Assembly (NCBI GenBank): GCA_946546175.1
Contig: CAMNNY010000164.1
Span: forward strand, 1-32,227
DNA length: 32,227 bases
Origin: an uncultured Bacteroidales bacterium
GTDB taxonomy: Bacteria; Bacteroidota; Bacteroidia; Bacteroidales; UBA932
Direction of reading: 5' to 3'
The notes beneath the pieces are model-generated. The model saw only the letters and a program-made list of their open reading frames with translations. It did no database searches and was not told where the DNA came from. Made by a program: the position numbers and the translations under genes. The first letter of the stretch is position 1, and each line of letters opens with the position of its first letter. Below, in pieces: positions 19,701-27,120 of this stretch.

Positions 19701-19874
19701 TAGCTTGCGGTTCATGACGACCACGCCGGGGAAAGGCTCCCCCGCCTCATCATAGACGGTTCCCTGGACCTGACGGGTATTCTGCGCCCGCCCGAGAGGG
19801 ACAAAGAGCACAAAAAAGAACACGACGGCCAGAACCCTCGATATAGATATCTTGGAAAAGGACATAACCAACAC
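16782..19874 (-). CDS. SusC/RagA family TonB-linked outer-membrane protein (start 19874, or MSFSK at 19865)
   Basis: QVQGTVYDEAGEPFPGVVVMNRKLKIAVTTDIDGKF; plug region with ILKDASAKAIYGSKGANGVIVIETK; C-terminal beta-barrel ending in aromatic residue. Confidence 0.95.
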   Translation of the reverse strand: MLVMSFSKISISRVLAVVFFFVLFVPLGRAQNTRQVQGTVYDEAGEPFPGVVVMNRKLKIAVTTDIDGKFFIKSVPLNAVLTVEMVSYKPYEIQVSQIKGDVTVYLEPDSQMLEEAVVTGIFTRSKESFTGSVQSMTSDDIKRVSNSNVVESLKNMDPSLVILDNLEAGSNPNAMASMQIRGASTLAAETSGLKSNFLSKANQPLFILDGFETTLEKITDMDMNRVQSITILKDASAKAIYGSKGANGVIVIETKALTNDKSRVTYNGSLSIEAPDLTSYNLCNSLEKLEVERREGYYKNDSSFETFALQALYSQRLKRAMEGEDTYWLSKPLRLGIGHKHSVSIELGSKELKALATFSYNDTQGAMKGSFRDVFGGNVNIAYRRGGWTFRNIMGISHMNSAESPWGNFSEYAALNPYFSPYDEEGNLKKVLQTRFFTYEGVSVSREVVTNPMYNATIGTTDTSSYLSVTNNFYAEYQFMKSLRMVARFGIESQNTRSDEFYPGQHTSFVETADILRRGRYTQSNGRYTTYSGDVSAQLNHNIGGKHDIFGTVDWSISQTNYEEIVNYTEGFPNSNMKSITFARQYQDNSVPTGADGLNRNLGALATAGYSYDNRYMADATIKGSASSVFGTKNHWGVFWSAGLAWNLHNEQWMKDYADWVTQLKLRASLGSSGNQNYTTNVALPVYQYYSSAYYSGFTGAYLQNMANPELGWEEKMDYNIGIDFRTRNLNIVADAYIADTRNLVFSRTLLPSTGFPMTNDNMGMVRNKGVELSVNWTLYRSGASYINLFGKAAFNDNRVLRISDALKAFNEQQQALAKEVGATAPVIQYYDGMPLHSIWVVRSLGINSSDGNEVYINRNGNITTTWNPADLYNCGSSDPLVNGNVGINGEVKGFGFNFVATFYAGGYLYNSTLLDKVENTTLDNNVDRRVFSGRWAKAGDVAPYKAQNTASNYFTRPTSRFVQKNNVMHLSSASVYYEFPTRLVSSLRLSRLRITLYTNDIYTFSSIDIERGTSYPYARKFSLSVNASF

Positions 19875-19890
19875 TACTGTTTTTTCGGTT

Positions 19891-19921
19891 TAAAGTTAAC
19901 TTTTAAATACGAAAAATCAAA
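19891..19921 (-). promoter_or_regulatory. Candidate susC promoter: -33 TTTG (19918-19921), 19-nt spacer, -7 TAACTTTA (19891-19898)
   Basis: Near-consensus Bacteroidetes promoter; the -7 region overlaps the palindrome AAAGTTAACTTT. Confidence 0.6.
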
Positions 19922-19947
19922 GTCTGCAAGTGCCTAATTAACACGCC

Positions 19948-19982
19948 ATTCGCCCCTCCTATTAACCATACAAGGGGCGAAT
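19948..19982. repeat. Perfect 10-bp hairpin between WYL regulator and susC
   Basis: ATTCGCCCCT...AGGGGCGAAT; possible terminator but no strong T-tract on the minus strand. Confidence 0.55.
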
Positions 19983-20002
19983 TCGTTAAAAATGTTAGTA
20001 TC

Positions 20003-20908
20003 CTACCGCTTCAGCAGATATTTCGAAACATAATCTGAGACATATTTCTCGAAATCATTAGATTCGAGAATTTGCACATCCGATGCGGCGCCAACATAAA
20101 ACCGGCAGATTCCGGCATAGTTATACACTTGCGTGTCGAGTATCCAACTCCCCTTCTCTTCCGTAAGGTCGTTTTCTGCGAGCGGATGCTCTTCCAGCAG
20201 GAGGTTTTTGGCCATGACGCCAAGACGGAGCCGGACATGGAGCGGAGTCCTCCCCGACATTCCGAACACGTCCAGCCCCTGTTTTTCGTGCTTGGCTTCA
20301 TTGGTCCAATCTTCTTCTTCGAGCAAAAGGGCCTGCTCCATGCGCGAGAGTTTGAACAGTTTATTGCGACCGTCCTGAAGATCAAAGCCCCAGACATCTA
20401 TATAATTGGTAGTAAAACCGAACGGCTCTATGAAACGGTCACGAACAGTATGGGAATGTCCCGACTCATAGTTTTTCAGCACCACCTTTTTCTTACCTCT
20501 GATACCTTTGGCGAGAGTCTCAACAATGCCGCGCATTGGCCGCCCTCCGGCGATATCGGCGATTCCCGTGCTGTCGTAGATAACGGCCAGTTTTTTCTGG
20601 AGATTGGCCTTAAGGGCGTTGGTCGGGTCAAGCCTGTCGATAAGGTTATTTACAAGATGGGCTTCCTCATCGGAAAAGCATACGAGATTTGAAAACTCCG
20701 GGTAGTCGTCCGGAGTGCTGACGAGTTTATAGAGATTGGGAGCGCGCTTCTCCACTACGAATCCACACTCCTTGAAGGTGTCGATATAGCGGTAGACAGA
20801 CCGGTAGGACGTACCAAGCTGACGCGCAAGTTCGTCCACGGTATAGTCCACGTTTCCGGACATGAGCGCCATGAGGCGCAGCAGTCTTTCCACCTTCGGC
20901 TGGTCCAT
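20003..20908 (-). CDS. WYL-domain transcriptional regulator (HTH_11/YafY type); start at 20908 rather than ORF-track 20986
   Basis: MDQPKVERLLRLMALMSGNVDYTVDELARQLGTSYRSVYRYIDTFKECGFVVEKR HTH; C-terminal WYL-like RDRFIEPFGFTTNYIDVWGFDLQDGRNKLFKLSRM. Confidence 0.85.
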   Translation of the reverse strand: MDQPKVERLLRLMALMSGNVDYTVDELARQLGTSYRSVYRYIDTFKECGFVVEKRAPNLYKLVSTPDDYPEFSNLVCFSDEEAHLVNNLIDRLDPTNALKANLQKKLAVIYDSTGIADIAGGRPMRGIVETLAKGIRGKKKVVLKNYESGHSHTVRDRFIEPFGFTTNYIDVWGFDLQDGRNKLFKLSRMEQALLLEEEDWTNEAKHEKQGLDVFGMSGRTPLHVRLRLGVMAKNLLLEEHPLAENDLTEEKGSWILDTQVYNYAGICRFYVGAASDVQILESNDFEKYVSDYVSKYLLKR

Positions 20909-20910
20909 GA

Positions 20911-21006
20911 TTATTCCTCCACTCCGATAAATTCGAGATCGAGTTCGTCGATAAGCATCGCGACTTCCGCTGAAGTGCTGATCCATTCTGTCATTTCCTT
21001 GCTCAT
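20911..21006 (-). CDS. 31-aa small ORF (MSKEMTEWISTSAEVAMLIDELDLEFIGVEE) upstream of the WYL regulator
   Basis: Strong Shine-Dalgarno (AAAAGGAGAATACT-ATG), downstream of a TATCTTTG -7 box, ends 2 nt before the WYL ATG, and its last codons (GGAGTGGAGGAATAA) supply the WYL SD. Confidence 0.65.
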   Translation of the reverse strand: MSKEMTEWISTSAEVAMLIDELDLEFIGVEE

Positions 21007-21030
21007 AGTATTCTCCTTTTGTTTATGATG

Positions 21031-21068
21031 CAAAGATATGACGCATTTTTGACAACTATCGTCAAAAA
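21031..21068 (-). promoter_or_regulatory. Promoter (-7 TATCTTTG, 21031-21038) with upstream palindrome TTTTTGAC-AACTATC-GTCAAAAA (21046-21068)
   Basis: Consensus -7 box plus perfect 8-bp inverted repeat with 7-bp spacer where -33/operator contacts would fall. Confidence 0.6.
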
Positions 21069-21093
21069 TACAAAAGTATGAAAAAAAACGCTT

Positions 21094-22287
21094 TTATTCC
21101 ACGTAAAGGACAAGCCCCTTCAGGTACTCGCCTTCCGGATGGTAGATATTGACCGCGTGGTCGCAAGGCTGGCAGAGGCGGTCCATGATGCGCACGGTAC
21201 GGCCGGTCTGGGCAGCGGCGCTGAACACGGCAAGGGCGAAAGCCTCTTTGTCGACCACCTGCGAACAGGAGAAGGTGAAGACTATACCGCCGGGAGCAAC
21301 CTTGGAGATAGCTGCGGCATTGAGCCTCTGGTAGGCCCGGAGAGCATTGTTCAAGACTCCACGGTGCTTGGCAAATGCCGGAGGATCGACTATCATGAGA
21401 TCGTACTTACCCGCTTCGCATTTTCCGAGAAAATCGATGGCGTCGGCCGTATAGGAGGTATGTTTTGCAGCGTCAAAGCCATTGAGCGCAACATTGCGGT
21501 CTACCATCGCCATAGCTTTGGCGGAAGAATCGACGGAATCGACGTGGGCGGCACCGGCAGCAAGCGCATAGACCGAAAAACCTCCTGTGTAACAAAACAG
21601 ATTGAGGACATTGCGGTCCTTGGCGTAGCGGCCTACAAGGTCGCGGTTTTCCCTCTGGTCCAGGAAGAAGCCTGTCTTCTGACCTTCATTCCAGTTGACA
21701 AGGAACTTGTGGCCGTTTTCGAGCACGACGGTCTCCGAAGCTTCAAACCCGGGTGCGACATAAGTGTAGCCGTCGATCAGGTCGAGCCCCGCCTTGAAGG
21801 GCGCAGTCCCCGAACTCTTGTCGTAAACAGCCTTGAGAGAATCGCCGAACACCTCCTGCAGGGCTTCAGTGATTTGTTTTTTTGCGCGGAACATACCGGC
21901 GCTGTGGGCCTGCATGACGCATACGCCGTCGTACCAGTCGATGATCAGGCCCGGGAGGCAGTCGCCTTCGCCATGGACAAGCCTGAAGCAGTTGGTATCC
22001 GGACTATCAATCAGTCCGAAAGCTTTGCGGGCATTGTAGGCGGACCTGATGGAGTCGGCCCAGAAATCCGTGTCGATATGGTCCATGCCAAAGGAAAGCA
22101 TGCGGACCGCTATGGAACCTATCTGGTAGTGACCGCACCCAAGTACAGTCCCGTCAGAGGCCTGTACCGTCACCACATCTCCTTCTGCAGGGTGTCCTGT
22201 GACCTGCGCAATCGCCCCGGAAAAAACCCAGGGGTGAAATCTCAGAAGGGAGCCTTCCCTATCTTTCTTTAGGATGACCTTGCTCAT
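21094..22287 (-). CDS. Class I SAM-dependent rRNA methyltransferase, RlmI-like (PUA domain)
   Basis: KKDREGSLLRFHPWVFSGAI; NEGQKTGFFLDQRENR; VLNLFCYTGGFSVYALAAGAAHVDSVDSS; DLMIVDPPAFAK. Confidence 0.92.
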   Translation of the reverse strand: MSKVILKKDREGSLLRFHPWVFSGAIAQVTGHPAEGDVVTVQASDGTVLGCGHYQIGSIAVRMLSFGMDHIDTDFWADSIRSAYNARKAFGLIDSPDTNCFRLVHGEGDCLPGLIIDWYDGVCVMQAHSAGMFRAKKQITEALQEVFGDSLKAVYDKSSGTAPFKAGLDLIDGYTYVAPGFEASETVVLENGHKFLVNWNEGQKTGFFLDQRENRDLVGRYAKDRNVLNLFCYTGGFSVYALAAGAAHVDSVDSSAKAMAMVDRNVALNGFDAAKHTSYTADAIDFLGKCEAGKYDLMIVDPPAFAKHRGVLNNALRAYQRLNAAAISKVAPGGIVFTFSCSQVVDKEAFALAVFSAAAQTGRTVRIMDRLCQPCDHAVNIYHPEGEYLKGLVLYVE

Positions 22288-22906
22288 CTGTCTTAAGCGG
22301 ATTTTTTTCTGTGTCTTGGAGTTTGAGATACATTTCGCGGCATACCCACGCGTCAGTTGCCGCGTACAGTTGCTGGGCGGGAGACAGTTTGTCCGCCTCC
22401 CAGTTGGAAAGCTGCTGGGTCTTGGATATACGGATTCCGAGAATATGGGCAGCCATCTTCTTGACGCTCTTGTCGCTGATGCCCCACTCCCAGACTATCT
22501 TCTGGAGGTCCACAAAACCCTTGCCCTCGAATGGTGCCAGACGCTGCAGGCTCCTTACGTCGTCGAGCGAAGCTGCACCTATCTTGAGGATATCCGGATC
22601 TGAAAGGATATAGCGGAGCCTGCGCCTGAGGCCCATCTTTCCCACCCTGAAAAGGTAGGCTTTGTCCGGGCCGGAGAGTTGAAGCAGCGCTACTCCGCGG
22701 TGAGGATGATGAGGTTCGAAGACCGGACGTGTTTCGGTATCGAAACCCAATACCTTCTGCTTCCTGAGGTACTGAGTCGCCCTGTAGAACTCCAAGCCTG
22801 GAGAGTCGATGACGACTATCTGGCCTTCAAAAGCCTTAAGGGGAAGCTGCTCGAGTTCTTCGGGCGTTATTGTCGGTTTGAAGCTGTTATCTGTCATCAG
22901 AATCAA
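22259..22906 (-). CDS. 3'-5' exonuclease, RNase D-like domain
   Basis: VLGFDTETRPVF (ExoI), LSNWEADKLSPAQQLYAATDAWVCREMY (ExoIII); overlaps the methyltransferase gene. Confidence 0.88.
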   Translation of the reverse strand: MILMTDNSFKPTITPEELEQLPLKAFEGQIVVIDSPGLEFYRATQYLRKQKVLGFDTETRPVFEPHHPHRGVALLQLSGPDKAYLFRVGKMGLRRRLRYILSDPDILKIGAASLDDVRSLQRLAPFEGKGFVDLQKIVWEWGISDKSVKKMAAHILGIRISKTQQLSNWEADKLSPAQQLYAATDAWVCREMYLKLQDTEKNPLKTDEQGHPKER

Positions 22907-23876
22907 TCAGGATATGCTGCAGATCCCCCGACGGTTCCGCCGTATAAGCAGTCCACCTGGGATAAGCTACTCTGTGGGTAAATATGTTACGGCTGCGCAT
23001 GGCGCGGAAGCAGGCTTCGGCCGTCACGGCGGCAGGGTCGACCACTTCGACCTTCGGGAAGCGGGCCCTCAAGGTATCTGCGGGCACGGCGGGATCGTCG
23101 AGCAGGAGAACGTCAAGCGCGAGAGAATCAGCAATGCTGGTCTGAGTGGCGAGGACGGTCTCTTTTGGAAAAGCTCCGATAAAGTGTCCGCGGGCATCTT
23201 CCCTGAACCTGAAATACTCATCGTAGAGTTCCTGCGGCTTCGAAGTAACTATTCCTATCCTCGATTCCGCCTTGGAAAGAGCCTTGTCCGCCATGAGTTC
23301 CAGAGGGAAAAACACTGCAGATTCAATTCCGAAAGCTCTCATCAACGAATCCACGTCGTACTTGCCGTACGATGCCATCTGAGAAGATGTCATCACCACC
23401 ACCTTTCCGCGGTGCTTGTGGGAGTATGAAGAAAGATCGCTCGGTGTGCGATAACTCAGAGTATCGATTGACGAAAGCACGGCTCTTACTGTGAGTTCAC
23501 GAAGCGACGAGCCTTCATCCGCGCCATAACTATCCAGCACTTCGGGATTTGAGAGCACAACCTGACAGATTACTTCCCCGCTGAAATCAGGGAGGGAATC
23601 ACTTATCGGGCGTGCATCCACATTGTCGAAACGGTCACTCGAAAGAAGAGCCAGCGACATCGAACGGACTTCGTCCGAAGGGCCGAACACCACTATGTCT
23701 CCGAGGGGATCGCGCTGATCGAAAGCCGAGAGCAGCTGATGGCCGCTTTCCGACCTGTCTTCTATGATTTCATCCACATAACCGACCACTGCACGCTGCG
23801 GCGCAGGCTTGGGCTGACAGGATGCTGCTAATGCCAGAATAAATGCAGACAGTATGGACCAATACTTAACTTTCAT
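22887..23876 (-). CDS. Lipoprotein of unknown function
   Basis: Lipobox LALAASCQPKP; full-length ORF between exonuclease and PssA genes; no family recognised. Confidence 0.75.
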   Translation of the reverse strand: MKVKYWSILSAFILALAASCQPKPAPQRAVVGYVDEIIEDRSESGHQLLSAFDQRDPLGDIVVFGPSDEVRSMSLALLSSDRFDNVDARPISDSLPDFSGEVICQVVLSNPEVLDSYGADEGSSLRELTVRAVLSSIDTLSYRTPSDLSSYSHKHRGKVVVMTSSQMASYGKYDVDSLMRAFGIESAVFFPLELMADKALSKAESRIGIVTSKPQELYDEYFRFREDARGHFIGAFPKETVLATQTSIADSLALDVLLLDDPAVPADTLRARFPKVEVVDPAAVTAEACFRAMRSRNIFTHRVAYPRWTAYTAEPSGDLQHILIDSDDR

Positions 23877-24599
23877 CTAAACCTTGAATAATGCGTAAAG
23901 AATGTTCTTGATTATATAAAGTGCGCACGAAAGCGTTACGGCAAGCGACCAGTTGAGCCCGAGAAGCATCGTAAGTCCGACCACCGCAGCTATCTCCACA
24001 ATGTATGATATCCGCTTGATTCTAACTGACTTTGAGGCTTTATCCCCGCCGAACTTCATCGAGAACATAGGAATCTCACTGACCAGCAGGAAACAAAGGC
24101 ATACTGTCAGGACAGGCACGAACACCAGCCCTCCGCTCAACGTTGCAAGAAGTGAAGCGGGCTCGAACGCCACGAAGTAACTGAGTGAGCCGCAGAGCAT
24201 CGCGCTGACCGGAACCGGGAGGCCGACAAAAGACGTATGCTGCCGCGGGTCAAGATTGAATTTTGCGAGCCTGAGACCTGAGAAAACGGCGATCAGAAGC
24301 GGCACAAAACACCATGCGCTCGAGGAGAACGTGCATGTCCTCATCAGGTTATAAAGCATCACCGAAGGGAGCACGCCGAAACTAACGAGATCGCTCAGCG
24401 AATCGAGTTCCTTTCCGAAATCGGAGTAAGCCCCAAGAAGACGCGCCGCCAAGCCGTCGCAGAAATCGAAAACGGCAGCGGCTATCATCAGAGGGAATGC
24501 CACACTTATGTTGCCCTGCATGGCAAAGACCACTCCCAGGACACCTGAAGCCAGGTTGAGCGAAGTAATAAAATCCGGGATGTATTTCCTTACAGACAT
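23877..24599 (-). CDS. pssA: CDP-diacylglycerol--serine O-phosphatidyltransferase
   Basis: CDP-alcohol phosphatidyltransferase signature DGLAARLLGAYSDFGKELDSLSD; multiple TM segments. Confidence 0.9.
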   Translation of the reverse strand: MSVRKYIPDFITSLNLASGVLGVVFAMQGNISVAFPLMIAAAVFDFCDGLAARLLGAYSDFGKELDSLSDLVSFGVLPSVMLYNLMRTCTFSSSAWCFVPLLIAVFSGLRLAKFNLDPRQHTSFVGLPVPVSAMLCGSLSYFVAFEPASLLATLSGGLVFVPVLTVCLCFLLVSEIPMFSMKFGGDKASKSVRIKRISYIVEIAAVVGLTMLLGLNWSLAVTLSCALYIIKNILYALFKV

Positions 24600-24608
24600 A
24601 CAGGCCGT

Positions 24609-25832
24609 TTACTTGTTGATATTAGGGTGCTTCTCGGCAAAGCCTTCTGGAAGTGCGCTCTTGTGGATCATGATATCGAGGGTCTGACCCTTTACGAACT
24701 TCTCGCTGGCATACCAGATTCCTTTGTACTTGCCGGTTTCGCCCCATGAGTTCTTGACAAGGTAGTATTTGCCGCCCCACTGGTCTTTGGCAATACCGTA
24801 GATATGCATACCGTGATCGTCGGTCATGGTCTTGTTGAGGAAATCGGCCTGACGCTGCTCCTGTGAGACTTCCTTTTCCACTACATTATTGGTCTTGGAG
24901 CCGTTCTTGGGAGCCTTCTTGGCATCCTTGGCCTCGGCATAACCAACCCAATGCGCCTGGTCGGATCCTGCATTGGTAGCTTCAACGTCGGCAAGGATGG
25001 CAAGGCCGTCACGGGTAAATCCGGGCTCGCTTACATCTGCGCCCCAGGCTGCGGTATAGCCATTGTTGAGAGCGTTCTCGAGGATCTCCATAAGTTCGTC
25101 GATGGGGACATTGTAGACTTCGTCCCAGCGCCAGTTGTCACAAACCTCCAGTGGGAACCAGGTATAGAAGGGGTGGTGTGTGAAAGAGGTAAGGGTCACA
25201 TAGTCATCGGGGTTGAATCCGAGGGCGTCGCGATAACTCTCCGGAGTGTATTTCTTACCGTCCACCGAGAAGGTCTCGGGATACTCTCCAAGATACTCGT
25301 CAAGGATAGCCTGGAAACCTCTCTTCCATGCGGTCGTGAGAGTCCTGTTGGGATTTTTGGCTACGGCTCCGATATAGGCCTTGAGAACGGCGTCGAGTTC
25401 GGCCTGCTTGGGAAGATCGGTACCATAGTTCATACCTGTCATCTCGGCATTGGGCACGATACCGTAGTCACGGATGACATCGAGCACATCGTCCGCCTCG
25501 CTGCCGGCAGCGAAGGTGAGGTTTCCGTCGAGCATCACATATTTGTCGGCACGGTCGGAGTAAGAGTGGCTGACAACGAAGAACTCCGAGAAATCGGGGA
25601 ACTTGGCCGTATCGGTGATGCCGTTGAGACGGATCACCTCAGATTCCACAAAACTGATAGTAGAATATGCCCAGCAGGTACCGCTGCTCTTCTGATTCTT
25701 CACGGAAGTGACGGGGTTCTCCTTGACGGTAGTAAATATATACTCGGGGAAGTTCACTTTGGGTTTCTGGGCCTGGGCGAAAGCTCCAAGCGAGACGGCA
25801 AAGAGGCCGGCCACAACAATAATCCTTTTCAT
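24609..25832 (-). CDS. C1 family (C1B, bleomycin-hydrolase/aminopeptidase C-like) cysteine peptidase, secreted
   Basis: Signal peptide; VTSVKNQKSSGTCWAYSTISFVESE (active-site Cys); AHWVGYAEA; YYLVKNSWGETGKYKGIWYASEKFV (Asn). Confidence 0.9.
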   Translation of the reverse strand: MKRIIVVAGLFAVSLGAFAQAQKPKVNFPEYIFTTVKENPVTSVKNQKSSGTCWAYSTISFVESEVIRLNGITDTAKFPDFSEFFVVSHSYSDRADKYVMLDGNLTFAAGSEADDVLDVIRDYGIVPNAEMTGMNYGTDLPKQAELDAVLKAYIGAVAKNPNRTLTTAWKRGFQAILDEYLGEYPETFSVDGKKYTPESYRDALGFNPDDYVTLTSFTHHPFYTWFPLEVCDNWRWDEVYNVPIDELMEILENALNNGYTAAWGADVSEPGFTRDGLAILADVEATNAGSDQAHWVGYAEAKDAKKAPKNGSKTNNVVEKEVSQEQRQADFLNKTMTDDHGMHIYGIAKDQWGGKYYLVKNSWGETGKYKGIWYASEKFVKGQTLDIMIHKSALPEGFAEKHPNINK

Positions 25833-25907
25833 CTTATAAGTGTTTATACATTACTATTCATATCTGTCCGAGTTCCAAATTTACGAAGAATATCTAAAAA
25901 AAGCACT

Positions 25908-25915
25908 ACCTTTGC
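25908..25915 (+). promoter_or_regulatory. -7 box TACCTTTG three bases before the fimbrillin-like gene ATG
   Basis: Exact TAnnTTTG match in actaccTTTGcggcATG. Confidence 0.5.
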
Positions 25916-25918
25916 GGC

Positions 25919-27115
25919 ATGAAAAGAATAACATCTCTGATAGCCGCTGTTTTGGTCCTGGCATCGTGCCAGCAAGAGCCCAAGGGCAGGACGACGCGTG
26001 GAGAAAGGCTCAATCTCACGGCAGAAGAGTCAGAACATATCGCCAGCGGCGATCTCATCGGGGTCAACATGGACTATCCCCTCTCGTACCGCAATGTCCG
26101 CACCTCATATTCCGGAGGCAAACTCACTCCGGTCAATCCCCTATACTGGCCCAAGGCCATGCCCGACAGCGCTGTCGCTTTCAGGGCATACTTCCCCTAC
26201 GACGAGCGCTTCAACGAAGGCGGCAAAGTGGTATTCTCGGTGTATCCCGACCAGAGAAACGATAAGGACTTCAGGGCTTCCGGGCTTTTTGTCAGTGAAA
26301 CCCGCGCTTCGGTTTCCGACCCTGCCGTAGTATTCAGGTTCGAGCCAAAGATGACTAAACTTGTACTGTATGTACGCAACGATACGGGAAGTGAAATCAA
26401 CGACGTCTTTTTCAGCGCCTATCCGTCGGTGACTTTCAACATGGACAGGAACACAGTCAAGGTCAGCGGTGACAAAGCAGAACTTCACGCTCACCTCAGC
26501 GCGACCTCAAAGGACGGAGTCAGCGCCTACGAGGTGATATTCGCGCCTCAGAACACCTTGCTCTCAATCACGCTGAGCACCGCGGGCGGTGATTATTCGG
26601 CTGTTCTCGGTTCAGTCGGCCAGTTCGCTGAAGGCAGACAGTACTCCAATTCCAGGCTTCTTGTATTGGAATCAGGTCATTCGACCCCCTATCCCTTCAC
26701 CGTCTCAGAACAAGATTGGGCCACGTCTCCCGACTTTAAATATAAGGAGCCGCTTGCAGGAGGTGCCGAACTCGCAGAATTCACCGACCCCGGTATCTAC
26801 AAGATAGCAAAAGGGGTCGCCACTCCCATCAAGGCATTCGTCGGAGGTCTGGACCAGACGGCTATCGTCTCGCGCAACTCCGCCCTCTCCGAATGGAGGC
26901 TCCAGAATCCTTCTACCGGCGAATTGCTTAGAATCAGCACCTCTGCCGCCGCCTTCACCGAAGAGACTTCAGCCGATCTCTCGGTCCGCAGCTATGGGAT
27001 AGCCGGTTTAGAAAGCGAATTCACCTCAAAGGCGACTGTAGTCAAGGCCGACGGAGAAATGGTATGGCTCGTCGACGAGAATGAAAAATACGGCTACATC
27101 ATCACTGTGAAGTAA
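25919..27115 (+). CDS. Fimbrillin (FimA/Mfa-like) family lipoprotein
   Basis: Lipobox VLVLASCQQEP; VVFRFEPKMTKLVLYVRNDTG and AFRAYFPYDERF typical of fimbrillin N-domains. Confidence 0.7.
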   Translation: MKRITSLIAAVLVLASCQQEPKGRTTRGERLNLTAEESEHIASGDLIGVNMDYPLSYRNVRTSYSGGKLTPVNPLYWPKAMPDSAVAFRAYFPYDERFNEGGKVVFSVYPDQRNDKDFRASGLFVSETRASVSDPAVVFRFEPKMTKLVLYVRNDTGSEINDVFFSAYPSVTFNMDRNTVKVSGDKAELHAHLSATSKDGVSAYEVIFAPQNTLLSITLSTAGGDYSAVLGSVGQFAEGRQYSNSRLLVLESGHSTPYPFTVSEQDWATSPDFKYKEPLAGGAELAEFTDPGIYKIAKGVATPIKAFVGGLDQTAIVSRNSALSEWRLQNPSTGELLRISTSAAAFTEETSADLSVRSYGIAGLESEFTSKATVVKADGEMVWLVDENEKYGYIITVK

Positions 27116-27120
27116 TTGTC

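Noticed and set aside
20909-20986. N-terminal extension of the WYL regulator (MDQHFSGSRDAYRRTRSRIYRSGGII)
   Set aside because: Arg-rich sequence overlapping the 31-aa ORF in another frame; the MDQPK start at 20908 has a good SD and begins directly at the HTH.
21139-22272. 377-aa plus-strand ORF opposite the RlmI-like gene
   Set aside because: Antisense shadow of a clearly identified methyltransferase gene.
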